DNA of 64,000 nucleotides from Roseibium sediminicola. GTDB lineage: Bacteria > Pseudomonadota > Alphaproteobacteria > Rhizobiales > Stappiaceae. Positions 49,676-58,133 of this stretch are shown here, in pieces (the first letter of the stretch is position 1; every line of letters begins with the position of its first letter). Position numbers and translations under genes: made by a program. Under the pieces are notes generated by a model, which saw only the letters and a program-made list of their open reading frames with translations, had not been told where the DNA came from and made no database searches. The stretch spans positions 1 to 64,000 of the forward strand of contig NZ_JALNMJ010000002.1 in assembly GCF_023156505.1 (NCBI RefSeq), read 5' to 3'.

Positions 49676-51096
49676 ACCTCATTCAGGATTTCCTGAGCGA
49701 GGCACAGCGGCAGCCGGAGCACATCGCGATCATCGACAAGGCCGGCGCATCGATCAGCTATGGCGACCTTGAAAGATACTCCGGCGGGCTCGCCGCCACG
49801 TTTGCGCAAAAGGGGGTCGGCAAGGGTGACCGGGTGCTGATCGGGCTTTTCCCAGGTCTCGATCTTTATGCAGGCCTTGCCGCCCTGTGGCGCCTCGGGG
49901 CGGTTGCCGTTTTTCCGGAGCCTGCCATGGGGCTCGCCGGGTTCAGGCATGCGGCCAGGGCCACCCGGCCCAAAGGCCTTCTGACCGGCATGGCCATCGG
50001 GCTGCTCGGTCGCATTCTGCCCGAGACCCGGCGCATACCGGTGCGACTGTCTGCGAAGGCGGCCAGGGTGGGGCAGGTGGAGGGCTGCGAGGTGCTCCAG
50101 CCGGAGGATCCGGCGCTGATTTCCTTCACCAGCGGCAGCACCGGCCTGCCCAAGGCAATCGAACGCAGCCATGGCCTGATGCGTGCCCAGCACGAGGCCC
50201 TTGCACCGCTGATTGCGTCCGACAAGGAGGAGATCGACATTGTCGCCTTTCCCGCCTTTGTGCTGACCTGCATCGGCCATGGCACCACGGCGGTGATGCC
50301 AAACTGGAACCTGCGCCGTCACGACCGCATGAAGCCGGAAGTGCTGACCCGCCTCGCCGAAAAAACCGGCGCAACGCGTCTTCTGGTGCCGCCGGTGACG
50401 GTCACCAGATTGCTCGCCGCGGACCTGCCGAAGAGCGTTCACCGGGTCATGACCGGCGGCGGACCGCTCTATCCGGACGTCGCCCGCAAGTTTCTGGCGG
50501 CGCATCCAGGGGTCGGACTGACCAATGTCTACGGCTCGACGGAAGCCGAACCGATTGCCCATGCCCATCTGGAAAGCTTGAGCGAAGCGGACTGGCAAGC
50601 GGCTGCAACCGGGCAGGGCCTGCCGGCCGGAACGCCGGTCCGCGAAGCGACGCTTCGCTTTGTCGACGACGAGATCCTGGTCTCCGGTCCCCATGTCAAT
50701 CGCGGTTATCTCGATCCGGCCCGCAACGCGGAGACCAAACTTATCGAGGGCGATATCGTCTGGCACCGCACCGGCGATGCCGGCCGTCTGGACGAGGCCG
50801 GCCGTCTCTGGCTGCTCGGCCGCCACGGCGCGGCACAAGACCGCCTGTTCGGGTTTTCGGTGGAAACGGCGGCGCGCCTATGGCCGGGCGTGACCGGTGC
50901 CGCGTTTACGGTCGACGGCAGGGGCATGCCGGTGCTGTTCCTGTCCGGCGATTCTTCCCGGATACAGGACTGGCGCCAGAGCGCCGAGGCGCTCGGCGCT
51001 GTGGAGGTCCTTTATGCCGACAGCATTCCAATGGATCGCCGCCACCGGTCGAAACCGGATACCCGACGGCTGCTGCAACGCTTCGGACGGGAATGA
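49672..51096 (+). CDS. AMP-forming acyl-CoA/acyl-adenylate ligase (OleC-like)
   Basis: A 474-residue ANL-superfamily enzyme. The ATP loop is ISFTSGSTGLPKAIERSHG, the A5 motif NVYGSTEAEPIAH, the A7/A8 region HRTGDAGRLDEAGRLWLLGR. The tail (PMDRRHRSKPDTRRLLQRF) resembles OleC/fatty acid ligases. It is shorter than usual, with a reduced C-terminal lid. It should activate a carboxylic acid as adenylate and possibly CoA thioester; a fatty acid is the simplest idea. A TTG start overlaps the preceding gene by four bases. It is the last of the seven coupled genes. Confidence 0.87.
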   Translation: MNLIQDFLSEAQRQPEHIAIIDKAGASISYGDLERYSGGLAATFAQKGVGKGDRVLIGLFPGLDLYAGLAALWRLGAVAVFPEPAMGLAGFRHAARATRPKGLLTGMAIGLLGRILPETRRIPVRLSAKAARVGQVEGCEVLQPEDPALISFTSGSTGLPKAIERSHGLMRAQHEALAPLIASDKEEIDIVAFPAFVLTCIGHGTTAVMPNWNLRRHDRMKPEVLTRLAEKTGATRLLVPPVTVTRLLAADLPKSVHRVMTGGGPLYPDVARKFLAAHPGVGLTNVYGSTEAEPIAHAHLESLSEADWQAAATGQGLPAGTPVREATLRFVDDEILVSGPHVNRGYLDPARNAETKLIEGDIVWHRTGDAGRLDEAGRLWLLGRHGAAQDRLFGFSVETAARLWPGVTGAAFTVDGRGMPVLFLSGDSSRIQDWRQSAEALGAVEVLYADSIPMDRRHRSKPDTRRLLQRFGRE

Positions 51097-51274
51097 ACGG
51101 GAGCGGAACAGGCGTTCCGGAAGGCCTTCGTCGGAACCGCCTTGCTTGCTGTCCACACGCACAGTGCTGCCTTTGGTATTCCAAGCACCTTTGATTAATC
51201 CTCTTGCGGCAAAGTATGACCTAAACATTACGTATGAAAGCGGATGCTTATGCCAAATCGATCCGGAGCAGAAA

Positions 51275-52114
51275 ATGGTTGATCACAATGGTTCCGATGT
51301 TGTCGGCCTGATCGTGCCGGACATCACCAATCCGTTTTTTGCCCAGCTCGCCAAGAACATCGAGATGGAGGCAGCCTCGCGCGGGGCCATGGTGATGTTG
51401 TCCAACTCGCACGACGATCCGGACATTGAGCGCAAGCAGATCAGGGCCATGCACGGCCGCTCAATTTCGGGCGTGATCGTGGTCGCCGGCTCCGACGCCA
51501 GCCGGCCCGCCTCCGCCGACATTCCGATTGTCTCGCTCGACCGCCGCTATGGAAACTATCCGCTGGTGGCCACCGACCAGCGTGACGGCGCGGGCAAGGT
51601 TGCTGAACATCTTTATGAACTCGGCCACCGCACCATCGCCTATCTCACGGGGCCGGAAGGCATGGATGTCGCCCGCCAGCGCCGGGACGGTTTTGTCGCC
51701 AGGGTCAATCAATTGTCGACGCCAGAGGATCCGATCGAACTGACGATCCATTCCGGCCCGTTCGATTTTGAGACCGGGGAGGCGATCGGACGCGAGATCC
51801 TGTTGCCGGTGCGCAAGGGCGCGCGCACGACGGCCATTGCCACCGCCAGCGATCAGCAGGCCATAGGCGTGCTGCGCTGCGCCCGCGATCTCGGCATTCA
51901 CGTGCCGCAGGATGTATCCGTTGTGGGCTTCGACGATATCTCGATGGCGTCGCTGGTCGTGCCGCGGCTGACGACCCTGCGCCAGCCGATCGAGGACCTG
52001 GCCGCCGCGGCCATGGAGCGGGTCCTGGACCCGTCAATCTTTCCCGCGGACATTGCCATCCGGGGCTCCCTCGTGGTCCGTGAATCGACCGCACCCGCCG
52101 CCATGTGGGGCTGA
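51275..52114 (+). CDS. LacI-type periplasmic-binding-like protein lacking its HTH
   Basis: A 279-residue protein corresponding to the effector domain of LacI/GalR regulators (VVGLIVPDITNPFFAQLAKN; VSLDRRYGNYPLVATDQRDGAGKVAEHL; VSVVGFDDISMASLVVPRLTT). It starts with GGAG 8 bp before the ATG at 51275. The about 55-residue HTH that should precede VVGLIV is missing, and none of the three frames upstream shows it. It may be a truncated, non-DNA-binding remnant or a stand-alone sensor. It lies 178 bp after the AMP-ligase gene on the same strand. Confidence 0.78.
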   Translation: MVDHNGSDVVGLIVPDITNPFFAQLAKNIEMEAASRGAMVMLSNSHDDPDIERKQIRAMHGRSISGVIVVAGSDASRPASADIPIVSLDRRYGNYPLVATDQRDGAGKVAEHLYELGHRTIAYLTGPEGMDVARQRRDGFVARVNQLSTPEDPIELTIHSGPFDFETGEAIGREILLPVRKGARTTAIATASDQQAIGVLRCARDLGIHVPQDVSVVGFDDISMASLVVPRLTTLRQPIEDLAAAAMERVLDPSIFPADIAIRGSLVVRESTAPAAMWG

Positions 52115-52127
52115 TTTTCGGGAACCG

Positions 52128-52529
52128 TCAGTACATCACCCTGAACAGCGTGATATCGACCGGGGCGCCAGGCTCGACCTTGGCGCTGCCGCGGGCAAGC
52201 AGCCACCCGTCAGCGCGTTCCAGCCGAGCCACGATCCAAAGGATTTGAGGCGCCGCCGCCTGATCGGGGGCGGGTACTGAAAAGGCGATGGCCTTTGAGC
52301 TGCCGGAGCTTTCCAGGCGGGTGCCGGTGCTGTTTGCGGAGTTGCCAGCGCCGGTCTCCAGCATGATCTCGATCCGGCCTTCGGGGATCTTGTCCCCCTC
52401 CTCGTAGAAAAGGGTGCCGCCGATTTCGGCTGCCTGAGCTGCCGGTGAGGGAGCCGCCGCGCCGATGCCAGCGGCCAGCAATCCGGCGGCCAGAAGGGGC
52501 GAGGGGCGCTTGGTCGGGGTCGTCAACAA
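52128..52529 (-). CDS. Small exported protein downstream of the RTX protease
   Basis: A 133-residue protein with a signal peptide (residues about 1-35, ending AAQAA) and a beta-rich mature part (IGGTLFYEEGDKIPEGRIEIML ... WIVARLERADGWLLARG). The general pattern resembles the YbaY/YscW lipoprotein-chaperone domain, but there is no lipobox and the match is weak. It is transcribed right after the protease gene (73 bp). A role in protease secretion or inhibition, as found beside other serralysins, is possible but there is no sequence support. Confidence 0.55.
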   Translation of the reverse strand: MLTTPTKRPSPLLAAGLLAAGIGAAAPSPAAQAAEIGGTLFYEEGDKIPEGRIEIMLETGAGNSANSTGTRLESSGSSKAIAFSVPAPDQAAAPQILWIVARLERADGWLLARGSAKVEPGAPVDITLFRVMY

Positions 52530-52602
52530 TCTGTCCTCCTGTTGCCGCGATCAGATCGCGGGGAGAGGCGGGGCGCTTGAGAAGCGCCCCGCCGGTGTCA
52601 GT

Positions 52603-55600
52603 CTAGGCGATGACGAAGAAGTCGTCCGCAGACAGGTTGAGGCCGGACCTCAGCTGCGCGAACTGCACCGCCTCGATGTCGCCGGTGCCGTCGGCGTCAT
52701 AGGAGAGGGTGCCGTCATTGGTGTCGTAGATGATCCGGTCGAAGGCATCCTGGGCGACCCCGGCCGCGCTCTTGTGGAACGCGGTGAAATCAAGCAGGCC
52801 TTCGTCCAGCTCGGCGAAGATCGACTTGTCCAGCAGGATCGTGTCGTCATGGACATTGAAGTCCTTGATCCGGTCCACATTGCCGTTTCCGAGCTCCGTG
52901 GAGAAGCGGAAGGAATCCTCGCCCTGGCCGCCGGACAGGATGTCCGCGCCAAGACCGCCATCCAGCAGGTCGTTGCCGTGGCCGCCGAAGAGCTTGTCAT
53001 TGCCGGCTTCACCAGGCTGGACAGGCGCGGGCGGGAACTCCACCGAGACATTGAGCGTATAGGTCGAACCCTCCGGCACGGCCTCGGTCCAGCCGCCCGG
53101 CGCGTCCGGGGTCCAGCTGCCTTCCAGGATATAGTAGGTCCCGGTTTCCTGAACGACGAAAACCGTGCTGGAATCCCGGCCCGAGGTCGACCCCGGATCG
53201 CCGCCGCTATCGTCGTTCTCGGTGACCACCTCGCCATTGCTGTCGAGCAGGCGCACCCAGCTGTCATGGACATTCGGATCGGCGATGCCGTCAATGTCGA
53301 TGGTCAGGATGGTGCCGGCCGCCAGGGTGATGCTGTAATAGCCACCAAGACCATTGCCGGTGGCGTTGACTGTGGTGTGCAGCACGGAGGTGCTGTCGAA
53401 GATGTTCGGGTCTTCGGTCAGCGAGAAGTTGTTGGAGATGTCGAAGGCGGTCGCGATCGAGTTGTTGGTCGCGTCCGGTCCGAGCGTGGCATAGCCGGTG
53501 CCCATGCCGGGCTGCGGAATTTCATCGGCATGGTCGCCGAAATCGCCGAACAGGATATCGTCGCCGCGCCCGCCTTTCAGGACGTCGTTGCCGCCCTGGC
53601 CGGTGAGTACGTTGTCGCCCCGGTCGCCCTTGATCCTGTCATTGTAGCCGGACCCGGAGAGGTTCTCGATGGAGATGTATTTGTCGCCCTCGGAGCGGCC
53701 GCGCGCCAGGTTCAGATTGACGCCCCGGTCGGAGGTGGAATAGTCCGCCGTGTCCGAGCCCGAACCGCCGTTCAGGACGTCACGACCCTTGCCGCCGGTC
53801 AGGATATCGTTGCCGGCGCCGCCGGACAGAACGTTTTTCCCTTTCGTGCCGATCAGGTGATCGTCATGATAGGATCCAACCGCGTTTTCGACATCGACGA
53901 TGATGTCGTGGCGGATGGCCGTGCCCCGGCCGACGATCTGCACCGGTCCGGTGGCGTCGCCACCGCTGGCCGTGCCGTTGCCGAGATCCACCGTGACACC
54001 GGCATCGCTGCCGGAATAGTCGACCGTGTCGTTGCCTTCGCCGCCGTCGAGATAGTCCTGGCCGGCGCCGCCGATCAGAATGTCGTCGCCCGCGTCACCA
54101 TAGAGGATGTCGCCGTCGTTGCCGCCGTCGAGAATGTCGTTGCCGCCGCCGCCATTGAAGACGTCGCCGCCGCCACGGCCCCAGAAGTGGTTGTCGTCAT
54201 CGGTGCCGATGAAGCGGTCGATGCGATCATCCGAGCCGATCAGGTTCTCGATGCTGTCGAACGTGTCGCCGGAGGCCGTGCCGCCGCTGGCGGTGTTGGT
54301 CGCCAGGTTGACCAGCAGCTGGAACGGGCTTTCGTTGGAATAGTCGACCGTGTCGACGCCCGCGCCGCCGCGGAACGTGTCGGCCCCGGCCTGGCCCATC
54401 AGGACATCGTCGCCGTCGCCGCCGTCGAGAATGTCGTCGCCGGCCCCGCCCAGGATGGTGTCGTTGCCGCGTCCGCCATAAAGCGCGTCATTGCCGTCGT
54501 CGGTCTCGGTCTGGTCCTCCAGCTCATCGATCGGGATGGTGTTGTTGATGTCGCGGCTGGCGAGCGTGTCACGGCCGCCGACGATGTAGTCGTCGCCGTC
54601 CAGGCCGAAGATCGTATCACCACCGGCACCGCCGATCAGTTCGTTGTCGCCCTCGTCGCCGACGATGATGTTGGTCAGCGAACCGGCGGCATTGCCCGGA
54701 TCCGCGTCGTCGTCGCCGTCATCCACTGGGGGCTGGGCCGTGCCGCTCACATAGATGATGTTCTCGACATTGGCGACCTCGCCGAGATCGATGCCGCTGC
54801 CGATGACATAGATCGTGTCGTTGCCGCCGTCTTCTTCTTCCCGGACAATGTCGTCGATGCTGTCGACGAAATAGACATCGTCGCCGGCGCCGCCGGCCAT
54901 GCGGTCCGCACCGCCACGTCCATCGAGGATGTTGTCGCCATCGTTGCCGATCAGGATATCGTCATAATCGCTGCCGATGCCGTTCTCGATGTAATATTCG
55001 CTCTGGTCTTCGTTGTGACCGGCGAAGATCGAGACATTGTTGGAATGGCCGTTGACGCTGGAGAACTGGCCGGCGCGCAGGTCCAGGATCGTGCCGGCGG
55101 TGGAGCCGGAAAAGTCGATCGTGTCCTCGCCGCCGGTGTCGTGGATGACAAAGCCGATATCGTGCTGCATGCCCTCCGAGGTCAGCTCATAGCCGTATTC
55201 GGTGCTGTTGAAGCCGTAGACATTGTCGCCGGTGTTCAGGTCGATGGTCTGGTAGGTGCGCTCGCCGGTGTCTTCGTCGACGGTCGCATAATAGCGCCGG
55301 ATCACCGCCTCGATATCGGCCATCATCGGCGTGACGGCCGACCAGCGGGTGGTTTCGCCGACATCGATGCCGTCGAAATAGGACATGACGCTGTATTGCT
55401 GGCGGTCATAGGTCCATGTGGCGTTGTTGAGATAGTTGATCTGGACGCCGCCCGGGCCGCTGTAATTGTAGAGCCCCGGATGGTTCAGGCCGAATTCGTG
55501 GCCGAGCTCGTGAATGAACGTGTCGAAGACATAACCGCCGATATCGGTCTTGTTCGGCTCGGTGTCGTGGAACCGCTGGCCAACGCTGATGAAGCGGTTG

Positions 55601-55965
55601 CTGGAAAAGGCGCTGCCGTCGTTCTGCTCGCCGATTTCCGGGCTGACGATCTGCATCCAATGGGCATCCGGATCGAACTCCGCGTCGTCGACGATCTCGA
55701 ATTGCAGCGGCGTCGTGGCCGACCACATCTGCAGCGCGCCGATCACGGCGGCCTTATACTCCGGATGGTCGTTCAGCTCGGTGACATTGATCACCAGCGG
55801 CTCGGCCGCCAAATCCGGCGACAGGCTGCGCGGCAGCGCGCCGAGATATTCGAGATAGGCCTCGTAATCCTCGCTCTTGCCGAAGGGATTGTCCGGCGTC
55901 TGGTCGTTGACCCACCACTGGTCATCCACTTGGCTCGACTCTGGGGTCTGGTTTGAATCAGGCAT
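52603..55965 (-). CDS. Secreted RTX metalloprotease, serralysin-like (M10)
   Basis: A 1,120-residue protein. The metzincin zinc site HELGHEFGLNH (152-162) with a Met-turn (YSVMSYFD) identifies the protease. From about residue 310 there are repeated RTX blocks (for example GGAGDDVYFVD, GGRGNDTILGGAGDDILDGG) that bind calcium after secretion. A pre-peptidase C-terminal domain (about 850-990; ILTIDIDGIADPN, ESGTYYIL-type) is inserted before the last RTX repeats. The C-terminus ends LNLSADDFFVIA, typical of type I secretion signals; there is no N-terminal signal peptide. No secretion genes (ABC, membrane fusion) are in the window. Confidence 0.92.
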   Translation of the reverse strand: MPDSNQTPESSQVDDQWWVNDQTPDNPFGKSEDYEAYLEYLGALPRSLSPDLAAEPLVINVTELNDHPEYKAAVIGALQMWSATTPLQFEIVDDAEFDPDAHWMQIVSPEIGEQNDGSAFSSNRFISVGQRFHDTEPNKTDIGGYVFDTFIHELGHEFGLNHPGLYNYSGPGGVQINYLNNATWTYDRQQYSVMSYFDGIDVGETTRWSAVTPMMADIEAVIRRYYATVDEDTGERTYQTIDLNTGDNVYGFNSTEYGYELTSEGMQHDIGFVIHDTGGEDTIDFSGSTAGTILDLRAGQFSSVNGHSNNVSIFAGHNEDQSEYYIENGIGSDYDDILIGNDGDNILDGRGGADRMAGGAGDDVYFVDSIDDIVREEEDGGNDTIYVIGSGIDLGEVANVENIIYVSGTAQPPVDDGDDDADPGNAAGSLTNIIVGDEGDNELIGGAGGDTIFGLDGDDYIVGGRDTLASRDINNTIPIDELEDQTETDDGNDALYGGRGNDTILGGAGDDILDGGDGDDVLMGQAGADTFRGGAGVDTVDYSNESPFQLLVNLATNTASGGTASGDTFDSIENLIGSDDRIDRFIGTDDDNHFWGRGGGDVFNGGGGNDILDGGNDGDILYGDAGDDILIGGAGQDYLDGGEGNDTVDYSGSDAGVTVDLGNGTASGGDATGPVQIVGRGTAIRHDIIVDVENAVGSYHDDHLIGTKGKNVLSGGAGNDILTGGKGRDVLNGGSGSDTADYSTSDRGVNLNLARGRSEGDKYISIENLSGSGYNDRIKGDRGDNVLTGQGGNDVLKGGRGDDILFGDFGDHADEIPQPGMGTGYATLGPDATNNSIATAFDISNNFSLTEDPNIFDSTSVLHTTVNATGNGLGGYYSITLAAGTILTIDIDGIADPNVHDSWVRLLDSNGEVVTENDDSGGDPGSTSGRDSSTVFVVQETGTYYILEGSWTPDAPGGWTEAVPEGSTYTLNVSVEFPPAPVQPGEAGNDKLFGGHGNDLLDGGLGADILSGGQGEDSFRFSTELGNGNVDRIKDFNVHDDTILLDKSIFAELDEGLLDFTAFHKSAAGVAQDAFDRIIYDTNDGTLSYDADGTGDIEAVQFAQLRSGLNLSADDFFVIA

Positions 55966-56098
55966 CTACTGCTCCCATTGGAATGATTGTTTCTTCGTCG
56001 ATGCCGCAAGTTCGGCTTTGGGGACCGCCCGAAGCCCGGCCTTGCGTCGCCGTCGTCCTCAAGGGGCTTGAGGGACGTTTCGGATTTGAGGTGAGGGG

Positions 56099-56184
56099 GG
56101 CGGCAGCCCGGGCCGGGAGGACCGGAGGCGTGGCCCAGTGCCGGGGGCTGCAAGGGCACGGGCCGCATCACCCGGGCTGCCGCC
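56099..56184. repeat. Long-range inverted repeat with nested hairpin
   Basis: GGCGGCAGCCCGGG (56099-56112) and CCCGGGCTGCCGCC (56171-56184) are perfect inverted copies. Between them, GGCCCAGTGCC and GGGCACGGGCC pair again, so an RNA across this stretch would form one long stem-loop in the leader region of the protease gene. Confidence 0.8.
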
Positions 56185-56744
56185 GTCTGTGTGGCGCCGG
56201 CTGTTGCCGGGCGCCGGGTTGAAAGTGTGCGGGCCCGCCGCCGTGCGGCGCCGCCGGTCCGGGCGATACCGCGCAGGGATAGTCCTGAAGGTGCTCCAGG
56301 CGCCAGATTTGTCACCGGGCAGCAGATCCGACATTGGGCCTGACTTTGGGCCCGGTATTGGGGCTGCCACTGGGCTTGGCGACGGGTCTGCTCGCGGCGC
56401 GTGGGGGCCATACTCTGCCCACGATGGAGGCGCACAGCAGGAAACGCGCCGCCGGCGGCTCGCGCGCACCGGCGGCGCCCGCCGCACACGGCGAGGGGAC
56501 TGCCCCGCGCGGCATCCGGGGAACTCCTGGCTGCGCTGCCCGCCACTGCCCAGGCCCTCCATCGACTCAGACCCGGCAAAGCCGGAGCCGCGGCCGGTCG
56601 GAAACAAAGCCCAAACGGGTATTATTCGTGAAAGCAACTATTGATTGCATTATGGCGCCTGCTTATGCGTTTCCCCGGCCCTGCGCGGAGCGCAGGCAAC
56701 AGGAAATGAACGATTTTCCACACGGGTGCGGAAAACCTGATAAG

Positions 56745-56768
56745 TTGCAATATTTTAGAGAATTGCAA
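56745..56768. promoter_or_regulatory. TTGCAA-N12-TTGCAA palindrome upstream of the RTX gene
   Basis: The self-complementary hexamer TTGCAA occurs at 56745-56750 and 56763-56768 in an AT-rich block; related TTGCAT motifs lie at about 56645 and 56805. It may bind a regulator of the protease, 780 bp away, or of a promoter in between. Evidence is the symmetry only. Confidence 0.4.
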
Positions 56769-56916
56769 CCATGAGATGTTTAACAGTGATGACTATACAA
56801 TAAATTGCATTGCGGCGTGTTTATGGCAAGGGGGAAATTTTGTGGGGAGGGGGAGAGGCGCTGTAAAAACTGGTGATCAGCTAGACGGTGCGCACGCGCC
56901 GGCAACTTCAGGTTTT

Positions 56917-57816
56917 TTACTGTTTGAAACAGTTCTTTTTATGCCAAGCTAAAAATTCATCGCGTGGTCGATTGGCAAGCCTTTCAGGAAGCAAGAGCTT
57001 TCCTGATTTGTTGATCATTGACTTGATCGTATCTGGATCGTTGGTTTGCCTCGAAACGAGAATGTCAAAGTCACTCGACAGGCCAACGAGTCCTCTATCG
57101 AACATCCAATGCACCGTGCCGGACAGTGCAATCCCGTTGCTGACAATGTCAGGGCCATTGTGTTCAACCGGTTTGATATGTGCCGCTTCCACTTCGGCGC
57201 GACCGCCACCATTTATCAGCTTCAAGCCTGTGATGGCACAGCGTTCACCGTATGCCCTGAGAACTGTCTTTCGGAAATTCCGGTCGCGTACGGCCCTATT
57301 GGTCAACTGACTGACACGTTCCCTTGGCGACATGTCCTGAAATGATACTTGTTCCTCTCCGAAGCCAGTCGCTGTTCCAGCCTGTTCATTCCGCGGTAGC
57401 ATAGCTTTTTCATCACCGAGACCAAGTTCGACAATCCGCACGAAGTCTTCCTGAGACAGCGTTCGAACGGCCGCTTGTGCTCGACCGGAGATCTTGTTTT
57501 GATCATTGAGCAAGCCTCGTTCTACCACATCATTTGCAACACGGAATGGAACGGGATCGCCAAAATCGAGATATGTTCCAGGCTCTATGATTGCCAAATG
57601 CATGTCGGGGGTTCTGGGATCGGCAATGATCTCCTGAACTCTTGCAACAGCGAAATAGCCTTTGGTGCCCTTCACCTTGCCGGGTTCGAGGTAAACGATC
57701 CAGTCTCCCTGACACTGTTTGGCACGTGTTAGGTATTGTTTTGGGAACTGATACCGCTCGGACGGAACGTCGTCATAGATTGAATCAGTTCGGTGAAGGA
57801 AAACACCAAATGTCAT
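56917..57816 (-). CDS. HNH endonuclease with an N-terminal PUA/EVE-like domain
   Basis: A 299-residue protein. The C-terminal HNH nuclease is well formed: CAITGLKL, EAAHIKPVEHNGPD, SNGIALSGTVHWMFDRG. The N-terminal half (MTFGVFLHRTDSIYDDVPSE, then YLTRAKQCQGDWIVYLEP and VARVQEIIADP) resembles the small beta-barrel readers of modified bases (EVE/SRA-like, PUA fold) in modification-dependent restriction enzymes. It may therefore cut DNA with modified cytosines, for example phage DNA. The base composition is below that of the core, suggesting transfer. ATG at 57816 chosen; 57825 is also possible. Confidence 0.75.
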   Translation of the reverse strand: MTFGVFLHRTDSIYDDVPSERYQFPKQYLTRAKQCQGDWIVYLEPGKVKGTKGYFAVARVQEIIADPRTPDMHLAIIEPGTYLDFGDPVPFRVANDVVERGLLNDQNKISGRAQAAVRTLSQEDFVRIVELGLGDEKAMLPRNEQAGTATGFGEEQVSFQDMSPRERVSQLTNRAVRDRNFRKTVLRAYGERCAITGLKLINGGGRAEVEAAHIKPVEHNGPDIVSNGIALSGTVHWMFDRGLVGLSSDFDILVSRQTNDPDTIKSMINKSGKLLLPERLANRPRDEFLAWHKKNCFKQ

Positions 57817-57978
57817 GCCTTGAAACATGACGGGAAATTGCGGCCCTGCCAATCCGCGAAGTTGTTGATATTGAGATTTTCAACTAGCTGAACCTTGGGT
57901 TGGTCGGTTCGTGGCGAAGGTTTGATTGGCATCAATAAGCCGATGCATTCCAGCCGCTGTTCTCCAGCCCACACAAAA

Positions 57979-58006
57979 ACCCGCCCACCGTCACCGGCAA
58001 GCGGGT
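57979..58006 (-). terminator. Terminator-like hairpin between nrdJ and the HNH gene
   Basis: ACCCGC (57979-57984) pairs with GCGGGT (58001-58006). On the minus strand it is followed by TTTTT, so it could back up the main nrdJ terminator. Confidence 0.6.
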
Positions 58007-58091
58007 CTTTTCTTGTCTGGGCGCCGGGAGCCGCGCTGAGACCGGTGGTGAAACCGGCCTGGGCGAACTCCCGGCTAAGCTTGGGACAGTT

Positions 58092-58126
58092 CAAAAAAGT
58101 CAGGCCTCCGTTTGAGCGGAGGCCTG
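58092..58126 (-). terminator. Rho-independent terminator of nrdJ
   Basis: On the minus strand CAGGCCTCCG and CGGAGGCCTG (58117-58126 and 58101-58110) form a perfect 10-bp stem with a 6-base loop, followed by a T-run (58093-58098). It lies just 7 bp after the nrdJ stop. Confidence 0.92.
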
Positions 58127-58133
58127 CTGGTTT

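Larger units (their letters stand above)
55966..56916. other. Long intergenic region upstream of the RTX protease
   Basis: About 950 bp. The part nearest the protease (to 56640) is GC-rich and full of inverted repeats, including a 14-bp perfect one at 56099-56184. The part from 56640 to 56880 is AT-rich and probably holds the promoter and regulatory sites (see 56745-56768). Open frames in all directions exist in the GC-rich part but show no family and no good start signals; I consider them noise. Confidence 0.55.

Noticed and set aside
52465-55956. A very long open frame (over 1,100 codons) on the strand opposite the RTX protease gene
   Set aside because: It mirrors the repetitive, GC-rich RTX coding sequence; the protein is low-complexity Val/Ala/Asp repeats without a family, whereas the other strand has a clear metzincin site, RTX repeats and secretion tail.
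56138-56774. Open frames in all directions in the GC-rich gap upstream of the RTX gene
   Set aside because: Compositionally driven Arg/Pro/Gly/Ala sequences in several frames at once, without start signals or domains.
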